Source of the DNA: Atherinomorus stipes
Taxonomy: Eukaryota; Chordata; Actinopteri; Atheriniformes; Atherinidae
Length of the DNA stretch: 64,000 bases
Direction: 5' to 3'
Assembly (NCBI GenBank): GCA_023101725.1
Contig: JALJCO010001293.1
Location: forward strand, 434,001 to 498,000
In this document: piece by piece, positions 51,001 to 62,150 of the stretch
Layout of the letters: each line of letters opens with the position of its first letter
Numbering within the stretch: the first letter of the stretch is position 1
Position numbers and translations under genes: made by a program
Notes under the pieces: model-generated
The model's database searches: none
What the model was told of the DNA's origin: nothing
Seen by the model: only the letters and a program-made list of their open reading frames with translations

Positions 51001-52206
51001 CGGTCTCCGCCGAGTGACGTAACATTTGTTGCTTAACCAGCAGTAACCAGCGCTTGACGCCATTTCAGGCGTAAAACTGTCAGTGGTCAAACCGGCGTGG
51101 AAATGAGCGCACATCTGATCATAAAAATGATCTTAAGACTGAATCCATGTGTGATTTATAAAATGTTCGTGTCTGACCAAACAACAGAATATGGTCAGAA
51201 ATGCACCGTCATCCAGCTGTTTCTCCTGAAGCAGCAGCAGCGCTCACAGATGGGGGCTGGTCGGACCTGAGCCTGACCCGGACAGGAACATAAACGATAA
51301 CTTTCATCAGTTAAACTAAGAAACAGTCTACCGAATGAACACTTACACAACGTTAATGTATAGATTAATTTATAGAAACGGATCTCCTCCACTCAACTCC
51401 GTGTCCTGGGAGCTGCAGTTACCAGCGCGTCTGCCCTTCCGGCTGCGCATAATGTTTATAAACTATTATTTCTGTTATTTAACTTGTCAATAAAGTCTTG
51501 ACAAGTCACAGCATCGTACAGCTCCACACAGGTCAGGGTTGTGTTGCAAACTTTCTCTGAGTCTAAAGCAGCGTTTCCCGCTGGTCCGATGCACCTGCGC
51601 CTTTCTGCAGCCCGACTGTCCGTCTTCTTACAAGCAGCCGAGCTTTCTTTTCTTTATTCAGACATCAACAGTGAGATAATAAAGTCTGATTTATCTTGAA
51701 ATTGTTGGCGGTCAGTTGTCGCCTTCATCAGAAGTTATAACACTCTGCTGTTAAGATCATCTGGCTGGTATGACACCTGCAGCTCCTGGAGACAGAAGAC
51801 AGGAGGCGATCCGTCGTTTCTATTAAGTAATCTGTACCCTAAAGTTATAGTCTATAAGTGCTCAGTCAGCAGACTGTTTCTTAGCTTAGCTAATGAAAGT
51901 TATTTTTTCTTCTGTCCGTGCGGGTCAGGCTCAGATCCGACAGTCCGGGTCAGGCTTGGACCAGCCTCCGCCTGTCTGCACTGCTGCTTCAGGGAAGAAG
52001 CAGCTGGATAACGAGGGATTTCTGACGTAGATTCGATTGTTTGGTCAGAAAGGAACTTTTATGAATCACACGTGGCTACAATAATAAGATCATTTATATG
52101 ATCAGATGTGCGCTCATTTCCACGCTTGTTTGATAAACGGACCGCTGACTTTAATACACCTAAAATGGCGTCTTAGCAACAAAAGTCACGTGTCTGGCAG
52201 AGACCG
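51001..52206. mobile_element. foldback element upstream of phka1
   Basis: CGGTCTC at both ends in inverted orientation. The arms go on with GACGCCATTT, then GTGGAAATGAGCGCACATCT and ATCATA (51097-51125), found inverted at 52095-52125, then GACCCGGACAGG against its inverse near 51930. Arms are about 450 bp, centre near 51570. No transposase seen. Confidence 0.75.
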
Positions 52207-52853
52207 ATAGTGCTCCAGTCATGTTTCCTAGCAGATTCAACAACTATTGCTGCCTTCATGTGGTATCATATTTATGGTAAATACCAAAGTCCGACATGAA
52301 AATTGCACTTGAACACCCACTCATGTCGTAATTTCCACCGGGGAGCTGGAAAAATTTTATGATACCAGAGTTGCCGAGATGAGGTAAACTTTGACCTTTC
52401 AACATGGCGGAAAGCAACAAAGATATCTTGAATAGAATGCATTACATTATGTTTTAAGTTCTCTGCTATTTGGTTAGTTTGTAGTCCGCAAAATTCTGTG
52501 ACATACAGAACTTCAATCCCATCACCATTTAAACTTAGTTATGTGTTTAAAATATGGTTATTGTTTGGTTTACCTTCTCAGAGCAGATGCTTGCTAGCAG
52601 CTAGCTGGCTAGTCAGTCAAAGATAACCTCCAGTGATTCACTTCATTATGACAACAAATCACTTTAACACAACGCACTGGTAATTTCCACTTAACAAGTG
52701 GAAAGGATAATCTTTTTCTATACCACATGAAGGCAGCGTATATCCACAACTTTCCTGAGGCGGTTGCTGGGCGGCACCATTATCAACAGTTATGGGCAAA
52801 ACTTCCTATGCGCACAGGAAGTCGCAGTTTAGTCAGTTAAAGGTGTTTGAAGT
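52207..52853. other. upstream DNA, nothing recognised
   Basis: About 650 bp of unique-looking sequence between two transposable elements. No coding exon or RNA gene recognised. Confidence 0.45.
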
Positions 52854-53765
52854 GGCCGTTTCTCAATATGCGTTCTTTTCTGTACTTGTGTTTTTGTGTA
52901 CTCTAGAAACGTCACCAATGATAGCCCAAGCAGTGTTCCAATTCAAGAGTCCGCATCTGGCCAAGTACAATCAAATACCCGGGTGTGTTCTTGCCCCCAC
53001 CTTTTTTTTAATCGAGGATGCATCTGGTGGTCACTTGGGTGGACTTTGGGCAGCCTCCTATCCCAGAATGCATTTCGCATTAACGATGGCAGAGGAACCC
53101 ACAACTCTAAGTTGAGTGTTGAAGTGCTACTGTTTTATTATCACGAAATACAATTTTAAAATGATTTTATGTGAAAAAGTGAACGTTAAAATTATAAATC
53201 TGTGGCTGATTCATGATGATAGATAGTTTAAAATTTGCTCCAAAGTTTTCGGAGATGTGCCGACCTGCTAATGGGGTAGCATAGCTTGCCAGCTAGCAAG
53301 AGGACCAGTTAATTAGCATTCATGTTACCCCGCAAAAGCAGATTTAAAATCCGCCGCTGCCTCTGTGTGGTCTGGGAAACTAATGTATTATTTGTGTGTG
53401 GCACCCAGGCAAACCCCCGCGGGCCCCTGAGCAAGCACCATTCGGTCCCCGGGCGCCGGTACCTGGCAGCCCATCTTTCTCTGATCGTTATTGTTTTGAT
53501 TGTTCATCCAGAGATGGGTTAATAGCGGACTTTATTAAGCGCTACCAGCGATTAATAAAGTTTATGAAAGTAAAAAGAATTACTGGGCCAATCGCTTTTG
53601 CTTGAAGAAATATTTTTATTTATTTAACTTTAACGTTTAACCAGAGCATTATCTTTGTGCTGTCAACCAAAAGTATGTTTTCTAGTCAATTTACAATGCT
53701 GCACAAGCCTACTATAGTCGCTGTCATTGTGCATTCAATATATTATAAGCAATATTTTAATTGAG

Positions 53766-54551
53766 GGACAACCGAGGAAACCCGAGCCTTAATTGAGTGG
53801 AGAGCAGCCAAAGAAGCCCTTTTCACCGGCAGGCAGAACTCGGCCAAGTCAGGATGGGAGCGAGTATTGATATTGGATGCTGATCATTGTTTGTATGGCT
53901 GGGCGAGGATTAAGGTCAGACTTTTGCTTTACTGTTTAAGATTTTATTGAAGAAGTGTGTCACCTCATTTATTCCTGCATTTGTTTTTCCCAGGGACTCT
54001 ATAACCACTTCGGGTATGGCTATAACGGCCAAACAGGGAAAAAAGTGGAACAACCTGAAGGATAAATATGAGGTAATATTCCTGTTCTTCTGCTTGGTAT
54101 TAAACTAAGGAGCCTGTCTGAGACTTGGCTGTAGTTTCAGTTTTACAATCATTTTAATGACCTGTTTTCAGGAGCTGAGATCCACCCAAAGGGGTGGAGG
54201 CTGGGAGTGTGACCGCTGCCACCTGGCAGTGGTATGCTGACATGGATGCTGCACTCTGGGGGCAGCACTCCATCACTCCACCCCTGGTTGTGCCCGCAAA
54301 TGTCACTGCCACTACAGGTGGTGTACTGTGCACCCCCCGCTCTTCCCCTTCTGCAGGAGAAGTCGTGGCCGGCCCAAGCAGAAAGAGGAAGAGGGAGGAT
54401 GACCTCCTTCATTTTCTGAAGGAACAGGCAGAGAGCGGGAAGAAGAGAGGGAAAGAGAGGTGGTGGCCAGAGAGGAGGAAAGAGAGAGGGCAGCAACGGC
54501 GAGGGCAGAGCGTTACCTGTCTTTGTTTGAAAATCTTGTTAATAAGTTTTG
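53766..54551 (+). pseudogene. Harbinger Myb/SANT-like DNA-binding protein, broken
   Basis: Exon 1 (53766-53862) encodes TTEETRALIEWRAAKEALFT then GRQNSAKSGWER, a Myb/SANT trihelix start. Exon 2 (53994-54072) encodes MAITAKQGKKWNNLKDKYE, donor GAG|GTAATA. Exon 3 (54172-54551) encodes DPPKGVEAGSVTAATWQWYA then DMDAALWGQ, a basic KRKRE segment, and the closing ERYLSLFENLVNKF before TGA. Exon 3 needs two frame changes, one at about 54177 and one at about 54430-54480. In autonomous elements this protein helps carry the transposase to the nucleus and the ends. Confidence 0.8.
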
Positions 54552-55010
54552 AGTTTTTTATTAAAATTATTTTGTTCCAAGTTCAAATTCAAGTTTATAT
54601 ATATGGCACAATTACTGTACGACCATGGTTGCACAAAGTGCTGCCAAGAAATATAGAAATATCTAAATAGATATATGAAACACACAAACACTTGTTGTAT
54701 TTAATCCAGGGAATTTGTTTTTTGAAAGCAATGGTGTATTGTCCATATTTACAACGAAAACAATGTTTCTTTTACAATTATATACAATTATTTACAGTCA
54801 TGCAGATTAAATATAAATAAACCAGAATCAGATTAAGAACATTGCAACAAATAAATAAACAAAATATTTACAATTACTTACAGTCATGCAGATAAAGTAT
54901 AAATTAGCCAGAACGTTCAGCACATTCATATAATCACACACATCTATCGCATCTATCTTGTGTATCTAAATCTGTACAGTATATATAATAAGATCTAAAT
55001 TGTGTTTTTA

Positions 55011-55063
55011 GTGAACATGACCACATCTGAAGAGGGTTCCTGTCGAGATGTAGTCATGTTCAC
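55011..55063. repeat. hairpin between the two convergent Harbinger genes
   Basis: GTGAACATGACCACATCT and AGATGTAGTCATGTTCAC are inverted with one mismatch over 18 bp, with a 17-base loop. It sits between the convergent 3' ends. Confidence 0.7.
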
Positions 55064-56130
55064 CCAGGCAAGCAGGTAATCTAAATTGGGCAGGGAGCCT
55101 TCTTTTTTTTGAAAACCTTTTCCTAAAATCTTCTCTAAATCAATTTTTTTTTCGTGGTCTGATCATCTGGACCCGGGCCTTCCTCCTCCTCCTCATCCAA
55201 GATGTCGCCTACTGTACTGCCACACAGATGTTGTGCAGAATGCAGCAGGCACCAACCACCTTTGGGACAAATCCAGGCCGGATCTCAAGGGCCCTCAAGA
55301 AAATTGAGCACCACCGTGTTTTCAGGATCCCAAATGTGAGCTCAATTATGTTCTGCGCCCTTCCATGGTGCCTGTTGAATCTGGCTTCAACTTGGCCTGT
55401 TAATTAGAATTCAGATAGATCATTTATTGTTGTATTTCAAAGCCACTTAGAACTGTGTGTGTGTGTTTGTGTGCTTACTTGCTACAGGCTGGCGATATGG
55501 TGTCATGACTGCAACAGGACGCTGCAGGCACAGGTATCCTCCATCTCCCAACAGGAAGTACCCAGCTGGTGGATACAGGGCCTGGCAGTACATTGGGGAT
55601 CTTCTGAGGACTGATCCTGGTTGGCCAATATACACATCAGGGAATCTTCCTCTGGCATCACAAATGCCCTGCAGGATGACAGAGGGGAAAAGCTTCCTAT
55701 TGACGTAACTTCTCCTCTCTGGCCCTGCAGGAGGAAGAATCCGAATATGGCACCCACTAATGGCCCCCGCAGCAGACCGAAAGGCACCATGGCCAGCAAG
55801 TTCTGTAAAGCCAGCCCCCACCTCCTCCACTTGGTCTCCTTTGGGAAAATGAATGACTGTGTGGAGGATGGTCATCATTTCCTTTGACAATGGTGTGCAC
55901 TACCCGGCACACTGTGGCGAGTGGCATGGCAAAGATGCTCCACAGGCAAGCCAGTAGAGCGTGACCAGCACCTCAACTGCATGACTCCATCCATGGGCTT
56001 TTTCCTGGGGCAGTATCTGGAGCAGCATGGCGATGCTGAAGGCTGGTTTCAGATCCGCTCCAGAGAAGAACATCTTCAGGATAGGCACATTATTATTAAT
56101 TTGTGCATATCTCTGCAAGGGGCCTTGGTC

Positions 56131-57485
56131 CTGTTAAAAAATAAAAATAAATAATAAAAATAAAATTATATATATATATATATATATACATACATAAAAT
56201 TTTTTTTTTTATTATTTAATTGTCATGAATTGCTATATTTGTGTTTTTACTATAGCCTATAATATTTATTTCATATTTATTTAATTGTCTTAAAATTTGA
56301 AATGTCTGATATGGATTGTTAACAATTAAAATTAAATTACATATCATACAAATTACATAATTGCATATCATAACATATGACCTGTTAGTTCAGGTGCTTG
56401 AGAAGGTTTGTAGTTTTTTCCCTTGGCTGTGTAAGAACACACATATCCTCCTAGGTTCTGAGACAAGAAGCTACTGAAGTCTACATGAGTACTGCATCAT
56501 AGACATCAAACTTCCTGTCAGGTTGAAGGTTGTCTGGCTAATGTTTAATGATGTATGTGACATGATGCTCGGGTACCTCTCACAGTTATATAGTGGTTTT
56601 AAACTCTTTTTTGTGCCGCCACCCTTCAGAAGTTTAAAAAAAAAACAAAACATTTTTCTTTATCAATCTATTGTGATAATGGTGGGTGAGCAACTAATAA
56701 AAAGAGTAAAATTTAATTTGATAGTTGCCAGCCAATTGTATTAATGAACTTGCCATTATTTACCTCATACTATACAACACTGTTGGATGAGTCCAGTGCC
56801 CTCTGAGAACTACTGCATTAATATAAAGTACTAAGAAAATCAACAGGTATGTATGTGAACTACAGGGTAAACCTTGAGAGTAAGTAGCAACCCCCCAGTT
56901 GGAAATTTTATTGAGGTTGCCAAATGAATAATTTCTACAAATAAGCTTTATATTGACAGTACATTTTTACATAACATTTAAAAATGCCTACTATTTTCCT
57001 CATAAAAGGAATAAAAAAAACTACATGGCCTGTATGCATTTTTGTTTCTACTTTATGAGGTGATGCAGAAATGGCACTAAAATGGTCGAACATGTTAACC
57101 TATGGAACCATAGATATAACCTATGTATAGCCATGTATAAATGAACTCCTCCTGAGATTTATTGAAAAGGTTGTCGCTACTGTTATTTGGTTGTAATGGT
57201 CCCTAAAAGAAGTTTTAGAAACAGTGGGCAAAACCATATTGATATTATAAGTGTAGTGTTATATAACAGCTCTAGAATGCCAATCTCAGTAAGGTTACAG
57301 TACCACAGCAAGTTTTTTTTAAATGTATTTTTTATGTAATGTTTTTTAGAGATGTCTGTCCAGCCCATATGAATAAGGATAGAGACATCTCTCAATATAA
57401 CTGACTACATTTCAACATCACTACAAACTACAGCTGAGAAAATATAACTCAACATCTCCAAATAAAATGTTTAATGCAGGGGTAC
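56131..57485 (-). other. transposase intron
   Basis: Intron of the Harbinger transposase, AT-rich, with a (TA)n stretch at 56170-56190. No other coding sequence recognised. Confidence 0.6.
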
Positions 57486-57589
57486 GTACAGTGCCAGAGA
57501 GAGGTGCCTCCTCGCCCGCCTCCTCTGCATCCTGATTCGTCTCACACGGATCAGTCTCCTCAGTTCGGCTGCCTCATCTTCCAGTGCTT

Positions 57590-57807
57590 GCAGAGGTGTC
57601 AAAAATTGGGTAGAAGTAGAAAGTAGAAACCCTGTCCGGCAGTTTTTCCAACCAATCACTGAACCAGCTGGGTTTAATTAGCTCCTCTCCCAGGTAGAGG
57701 AGCTCGTTAGTAAAAGCAGCTGTTCTAAATGTACTGGCAGATCAAAAAACATGGCAGGATTTGTACTTGAAAACTACTTTTACTTCTATTTTTGACACCT
57801 TTGCTGC
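57590..57807. mobile_element. hAT-like miniature element nested in the transposase
   Basis: Left end CAGAGGTGTCAAAAATTGGG and inverted right end CAAAGGTGTCAAAAATAGAA, both continuing into GTAGAAGT-type motifs. The flanks AGTGCTTG and CTGCCTTG are compatible with a decayed 8-bp target duplication. It splits the transposase between LLYKA and ALEDEAAEL. Confidence 0.7.
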
Positions 57808-58235
57808 CTTGTAGAGCAATCCGACTGAGATAGCAGTCACAATCCGATCCATTTTTGTTGGGCTATATCAAGCTAAATATTTGTCTCGATTATTTCCTTC
57901 TACTCAATCCGAAAATTCCACTAACTTCACTCGACAACAACCTTCCACAAGTCTGCCAAAAAACATGAAAATAAATATAAATATATTTTTTAAATAAAAA
58001 TTAATCAAGTTAAAATGAAAACCAAATAAACAGGAATGTGTTTTATACCACTGTTCGTTTTATTGAAAATATACACGCACACATATAAATATGTATATAA
58101 CTGGAAGTGTGTAGGTCAGGACGGGCTGAGTTGGTGACGTCATCAAGTTTGTTCCCAATTACAGAATGACCGTCCTCCGTCCTTGAGAGACTGTACTCCC
58201 CAGTTCGAACTTACTAAGTCTGAACTGCCAAGTAC

Positions 58236-58908
58236 TTAAAGGTTGAATATGGAATACGCACAGAACAGCGACATCACGTGTGTCTAGGTTGTAGTTGCAA
58301 CGGCAGAAAAACAACTCCAGCCGCTGGGATGCCAGGCTCGCTGGCGATACGCAAGTGACCAACAGTCTGCAGCATGTCCAACAAGTAACACAGAGGAGTT
58401 TATAACTGAAAGCTAACGTTAGCCACGTTAGCAAACAAGCTAGCTTACCGATCCAGGAGGAAAGTCGCCATTTCTGTGTTTTGACTCCATGGGAAACGTT
58501 TATGTGGGTCCATTTAGTGAAGTCTTCACCTAAATTTACTCCAGGTTTTGCTCTTCTCAGGTCACTCCTCCTCAGAAACAGATAACAATATCTCCAGGGC
58601 TCTGAAGCAGCTGCTTCACTCGTCATCTCCACGGTTTTTCCCTGTACAAGCCTGACTATGACCAAAATATTGTTTCCACACAGATCGTATTTGGCAACCT
58701 GCAACGGCGGCTTGTATTGGCTTATAGACGTAAATAAAATGCCATTATCGAACCCGTCAAAATTGATTTTATAATTATTTTTTGGCTAAATATAATTTTT
58801 CTGGGAAATGTTGTACTTTCATTCTGTACACCCCCAAACGACCTGTGGTGGTATTATTATTTTTTTAAATATAGCTTTTAATAAAAATGTTCCATATTCA
58901 ACCTTTAA
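58236..58908. mobile_element. TTAA-type miniature element nested in the Harbinger right end
   Basis: TTAAAGGTTGAATATGGAA at the left and its inverse TTCCATATTCAACCTTTAA at the right, bounded by TTAA. The Harbinger sequence joins across it (CCAAGTAC before, GTCCGAACTTGG after). Confidence 0.85.
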
Positions 58909-59080
58909 GTCCGAACTTGGCGTACTTGCTATTGAGAAACGCCTGTTTCCCATGATGAGGACATTGCCCCAACATTTCGCCTGTTCATCACACCACCTAT
59001 TAAACATCATCTTGGACATTATAAATTTAAAGGTTACGCTACATTTAAATCAGCTGATTTCTTTGTCATGATAGCCTATT

Positions 59081-59480
59081 CAGGGTTCCCATGTGTCCTA
59101 GAAAACCTGGAAAATGATTGAACATTTTTGCCTGTCCTGGAAAATGAGAAAAATAGTAAAATGTCCTGGAAAAGCTTGAGCTGTCCTGGAAAAGGCTTCA
59201 TGTCTGCTTCGTCCCTGCTGCGTTGTCACTGGTTCGTCGCCGGTTTGATTTTGGATAATCTTTTGACAAAAGTCAAAAGGGCATAGTTTTGGACAGTATT
59301 TGCCAGGAAAGAGCAAAATGGCACCAAGATGGGAGTCCTGTGTTGCATGGTCTACCTGCATTTGAAAAATGCAACAATTCACAGGAAAGCCATTCAGTGG
59401 AGGTCTTAACAAGAACCAGAGGATGGGGGTAGTGCTTGATGTGATAGATATGCTTTTTTTTTTTTTTTTTTACTTATTAC
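59081..59480. mobile_element. hAT-like element, 5' part
   Basis: Begins CAGGGTTCCCATGTGTCCTA followed by repeated TGTCCTGGAAAA units, a common fish hAT family start. Ends in a T run at about 59452-59473; no right end was found. Confidence 0.55.
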
Positions 59481-59969
59481 GCACAGGCAACAGCTCTTGA
59501 GAAGTAATGTCAGGATGGCTGTCACAGTCCGAAAGAACAAGCTTGATCATTCCTGCCATTCCTACCCAAGTTTTTATATTTTGTCCTGCCCCGAACTGAA
59601 CCCCTTGGTGGAAACAGGGCTCAAGATTAGTTTTTTGATGTGTTTTTTTTTTTTTTTTTTATGATTTAAATTTTTTACTGCAAAAAATAGCAGTGTGTGT
59701 ATCCGTACACTACAGCCTAATGAAGCTACACAGGAACAGTAATAATGACCATACCCATAATAATTTTCATGCTTACTGATTTGGTATTGGAAAATATCGG
59801 CATTGGCCGGATTTGTCCTACTCCCTCACATATTTAAGACTGTATTCCTCTGTTGCACTATTACATTTCATTTGGACTTGGGAGTTTAAGATCCATGTCT
59901 TCTGCTTTATATCTGCTTTTTTTTTTTCCCCCTAAGATGTTCATTGTTGCCAACTTACCGACTTTGTCG
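59481..59969. other. intergenic DNA, nothing firm
   Basis: T-runs and an ATCGGCATTGGCC fragment at 59797 suggest element debris, but no boundaries can be given. Confidence 0.4.
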
Positions 59970-60690
59970 CTATATTCAGCCGCACAAAGTTAGGCACGTC
60001 ATCGAGCTGGCTAATGCTAGCCTGCTAACACGACTGTGTAGTCTTCCGACTAAAAACAAACGTGTGTTGTTTTATTATAAAGTTCGGTCCTTCACCACGG
60101 CAAATCGGTCATTTTGATCCACTTCTTCCTCAGCATCACTTCAGTCTGGAATGAAAACTTGGCATTGGCGTTTATCCGATTTACAAAGTATAACAGAGTA
60201 GTAGCTGGCGGACTACTGTTAGAAGGTTAGCATTAGCCAGCTTGATGACGTGCCTAACTTTGTGCGGCTGAAAACACACAAGCATCTGAAAGCGTCTCCT
60301 TTCTTGGCAGTCCCCAGTTGTTCCACTGGAAATGGGGGGGTACAGACCCGATTTTCAGATGTATGTGTGTTTTAAGACGCAAAAAGTTAAGCACGTCGGT
60401 AAACGCTAGCTGGCTAATGCTAGCATGCCGGTGTTGTGCCCCACCGGCTACAAACAAACATGCTACGTTGTTTTATTATATTGTTCGGCCCTTCACTCTG
60501 GTGAATTGCTTTGATCCACTTCCTCCTTAGTATCACTTCAGTCTGGAATCCGTGAAAATTTAAGTAGGGTTGGCGTTTATTCACGTTATCTGCGAAGTAA
60601 AGCAGGGACATTGAACTGGGCCGGAAGTGGGCCGTCTATGTGTTTCAAACCGGAAGTTCGGAACACGGAAGCGTGATAATCCCCCATTTT
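59970..60690. mobile_element. long foldback element, copy 2, truncated
   Basis: Shares GCCGCACAAAGTTAGGCACG, GTCCCCAGTTGTTCCACTGG, GCTAGCTGGCTAATGCTAGC and the end GGAAGCGTGATAATCCCCC with the foldback at 15184-17086. The left arm is missing; the copy begins within the central region. Confidence 0.8.
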
Positions 60691-61640
60691 GTCCATGTGA
60701 AAGCAAACAGGCCAGGCCCGGGCGGCCCAGGTCGAGAGGTAGTCCAAGACCCGGGCCACCCGCGCTCAGGCTGGGAAAAATGCGCTGTGAACACAATCCA
60801 GGCCGTGCCGGATGTGACATGCGGGCTACTCACCCAACAAGCGGCAGTGACCACATCAAGACTCGACCCTACCAGCATGTTTATCTTTGTTATCATTCAT
60901 CTTCTACTTTTAATTGTAATCTGTGGTTTAAAAAAGCTAAAATGCAAAATATGTGTGTCTGGCTTGCATTAAGGATGGAGTGATTTTCGATCGGATCGTC
61001 TCTCAGTGATCAAAGGGGATGATCAAAATCTTCTTTTAAATGGTGATCTTTAAGGCGACTTTAATTAATTTATTGCCATAACTTTATTAAATCGAGACAT
61101 CAGCGTAACTGACATACTCCACACAAAAACCCAAACCAACATTAAATAAATTTTGAGCCCCCGACACTTCTATCTTACACAGACTCAGTAAATAATTGCT
61201 TACAGCTGCCAACATAGTTGTCACTTCAAACAAGGAGCTTATAGGGGAAATTACCAAGAGGAGGCTCAGGAAGATGAGCCGCAAAACCACCAAGCAATTT
61301 TTTTTCTTCCTTTTTTTATGATGATGATGATGGCGTAACTGTGCACACCTCTTGGGCAATCAGATCGTCTGTCGTTGATTGACAGTGGCTGCTTTCACAT
61401 CCCCAGCTTGCATCCATAGCAGATAAGTTTCCTTTCTTGTTGATGAACTAACCCGTCGCTTAGCTGGTGACGTAAGGGATTGTTGCTTCCTCGGTTGTTA
61501 GCTATCAACAAAGTTTCCGCAACATTGCCCCATAGTGTTCTAGGGCTGAAATTACCGAGCGTGTCCGAGCCTGGTTCAAGCACTGGCATGTGAACACAAC
61601 ACAAGCATCAACGATCACGGGCCCGAGCACGCCATGTGAA
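60691..61640. repeat. GC-rich then AT-rich repeat of unknown type
   Basis: Begins GTGAAAGCAAACAGGCCAGG with CCCGGGC-rich text and ends CATGTGAAAAGGCCC just before the LINE. CCCGGGC and GTGAACACAA motifs occur near both ends in inverted orientation (60705-60795 and 61590-61640), suggesting one element. GC-rich frames on both strands carry no recognised protein. Confidence 0.45.
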
Positions 61641-61948
61641 AAGGCCCTTAGACAACTGGAGACCTGCAAGTCTTCTCAACGATTATAAGATATTAGCTGC
61701 AGTGTTAGCCCTGCGATTAAAAAAGATCTTAAACAATGTCATAGATGATAATCAATCTGGTTTAAAAAAAAAAAGATGCTTTTCAAATAATATTTGGCTA
61801 ATTTTTGATCTAATTGATTATTCAGAACTAATACCTTATGAAAGCTTTATTTTTTTTCTCGACTATTTCAAGGCCTTTGATACCATCGAGCATCCCTTAA
61901 TTTTCTACTGTCTTGATAAACTTGGTTTTGGGAGTTACCTTAGTGTGG

Positions 61949-62041
61949 ATCAATCGGAGGCATAGTGACAGGACCCCACACTGTCACATCTCTCCCCCTG
62001 ATGTGACAGTGTGGGGTCCTGTCACTCTGCCTCCGACTGAT
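61949..62041. repeat. 42-bp-arm hairpin
   Basis: Left arm starts ATCAATCGGAGGCATAGTGA and right arm, inverted, ATCAGTCGGAGGCAGAGTGA; both end CACTGTCACATC. Two mismatches in 42 bp, loop TCTCCCCCT. Confidence 0.92.
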
Positions 62042-62074
62042 CATGCACCTTGGCTACTTGGCCAAAGGGATGTC

Positions 62075-62150
62075 CCTTTGGCTGAATGGTCAGCACGCAT
62101 GATTTTCCCCCAGGAGTCTGGAGATCAAATCCTGCCTGGGCCCTCCGTTG
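62075..62150 (+). other. tRNA-like segment
   Basis: Box A-like TGGCTGAATGG and box B-like AGATCAAATCC lie about 35 bp apart. Arm pairings are incomplete and no standard anticodon loop was identified, so it is more likely tRNA-derived than a working tRNA gene. Confidence 0.45.

Larger units (their letters stand above)
55130..57852 (-). pseudogene. Harbinger (HARBI1-like) transposase, broken
   Basis: Exon 1 runs from the ATG at 57852 (MDRIVTAISVGLLYKA) through ALEDEAAELRRLIRVRRIRM and RRHLSLALY to donor TAC|GTACC at 57486; a miniature element interrupts it. After an intron of about 1.35 kb, exon 2 starts at 56130 (ACAG|GACCAAGG) with VEVLVTLYWLACGAS, MPLATVCRVVHTIV, HFPKGDQVEEVGAGFTELAG, GAISGCHIRI, YFLLGDGGYLCL, MTPYRQP, then IIELTFGILKTRW and LHNICV. 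At least three frame changes are needed. The first catalytic Asp of GAIDGCHIRI is Ser here; the later Asp and Glu positions are kept. Inactive. Confidence 0.85.
52854..58943. mobile_element. PIF/Harbinger DNA transposon, decayed, about 6.1 kb
   Basis: Ends share GGC(C)GTTTCTCAATA in inverted orientation. Inside, a Myb-like gene on the plus strand and a Harbinger transposase on the minus strand converge, the usual two-gene plan of this superfamily. Both genes are broken. A hAT-like miniature element is nested in the transposase first exon and a TTAA-type element in the right subterminal region. The outer borders lack a clear 3-bp target duplication, so they are approximate. Confidence 0.75.

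Noticed and set aside
52792..53159. Two overlapping plus-strand frames upstream of phka1, considered as a neighbouring gene
   Set aside because: They begin at the Harbinger left end, lack splice or domain support and do not resemble a known fish gene.
58159..58704. 181-codon minus-strand frame upstream of the transposase
   Set aside because: It lies across the Harbinger end and the nested TTAA element, and shows no domain. A chance frame is more likely.
62075..62150. Functional tRNA gene
   Set aside because: The A and B boxes are imperfect, arms do not pair fully and it sits inside an insert in a dead LINE.
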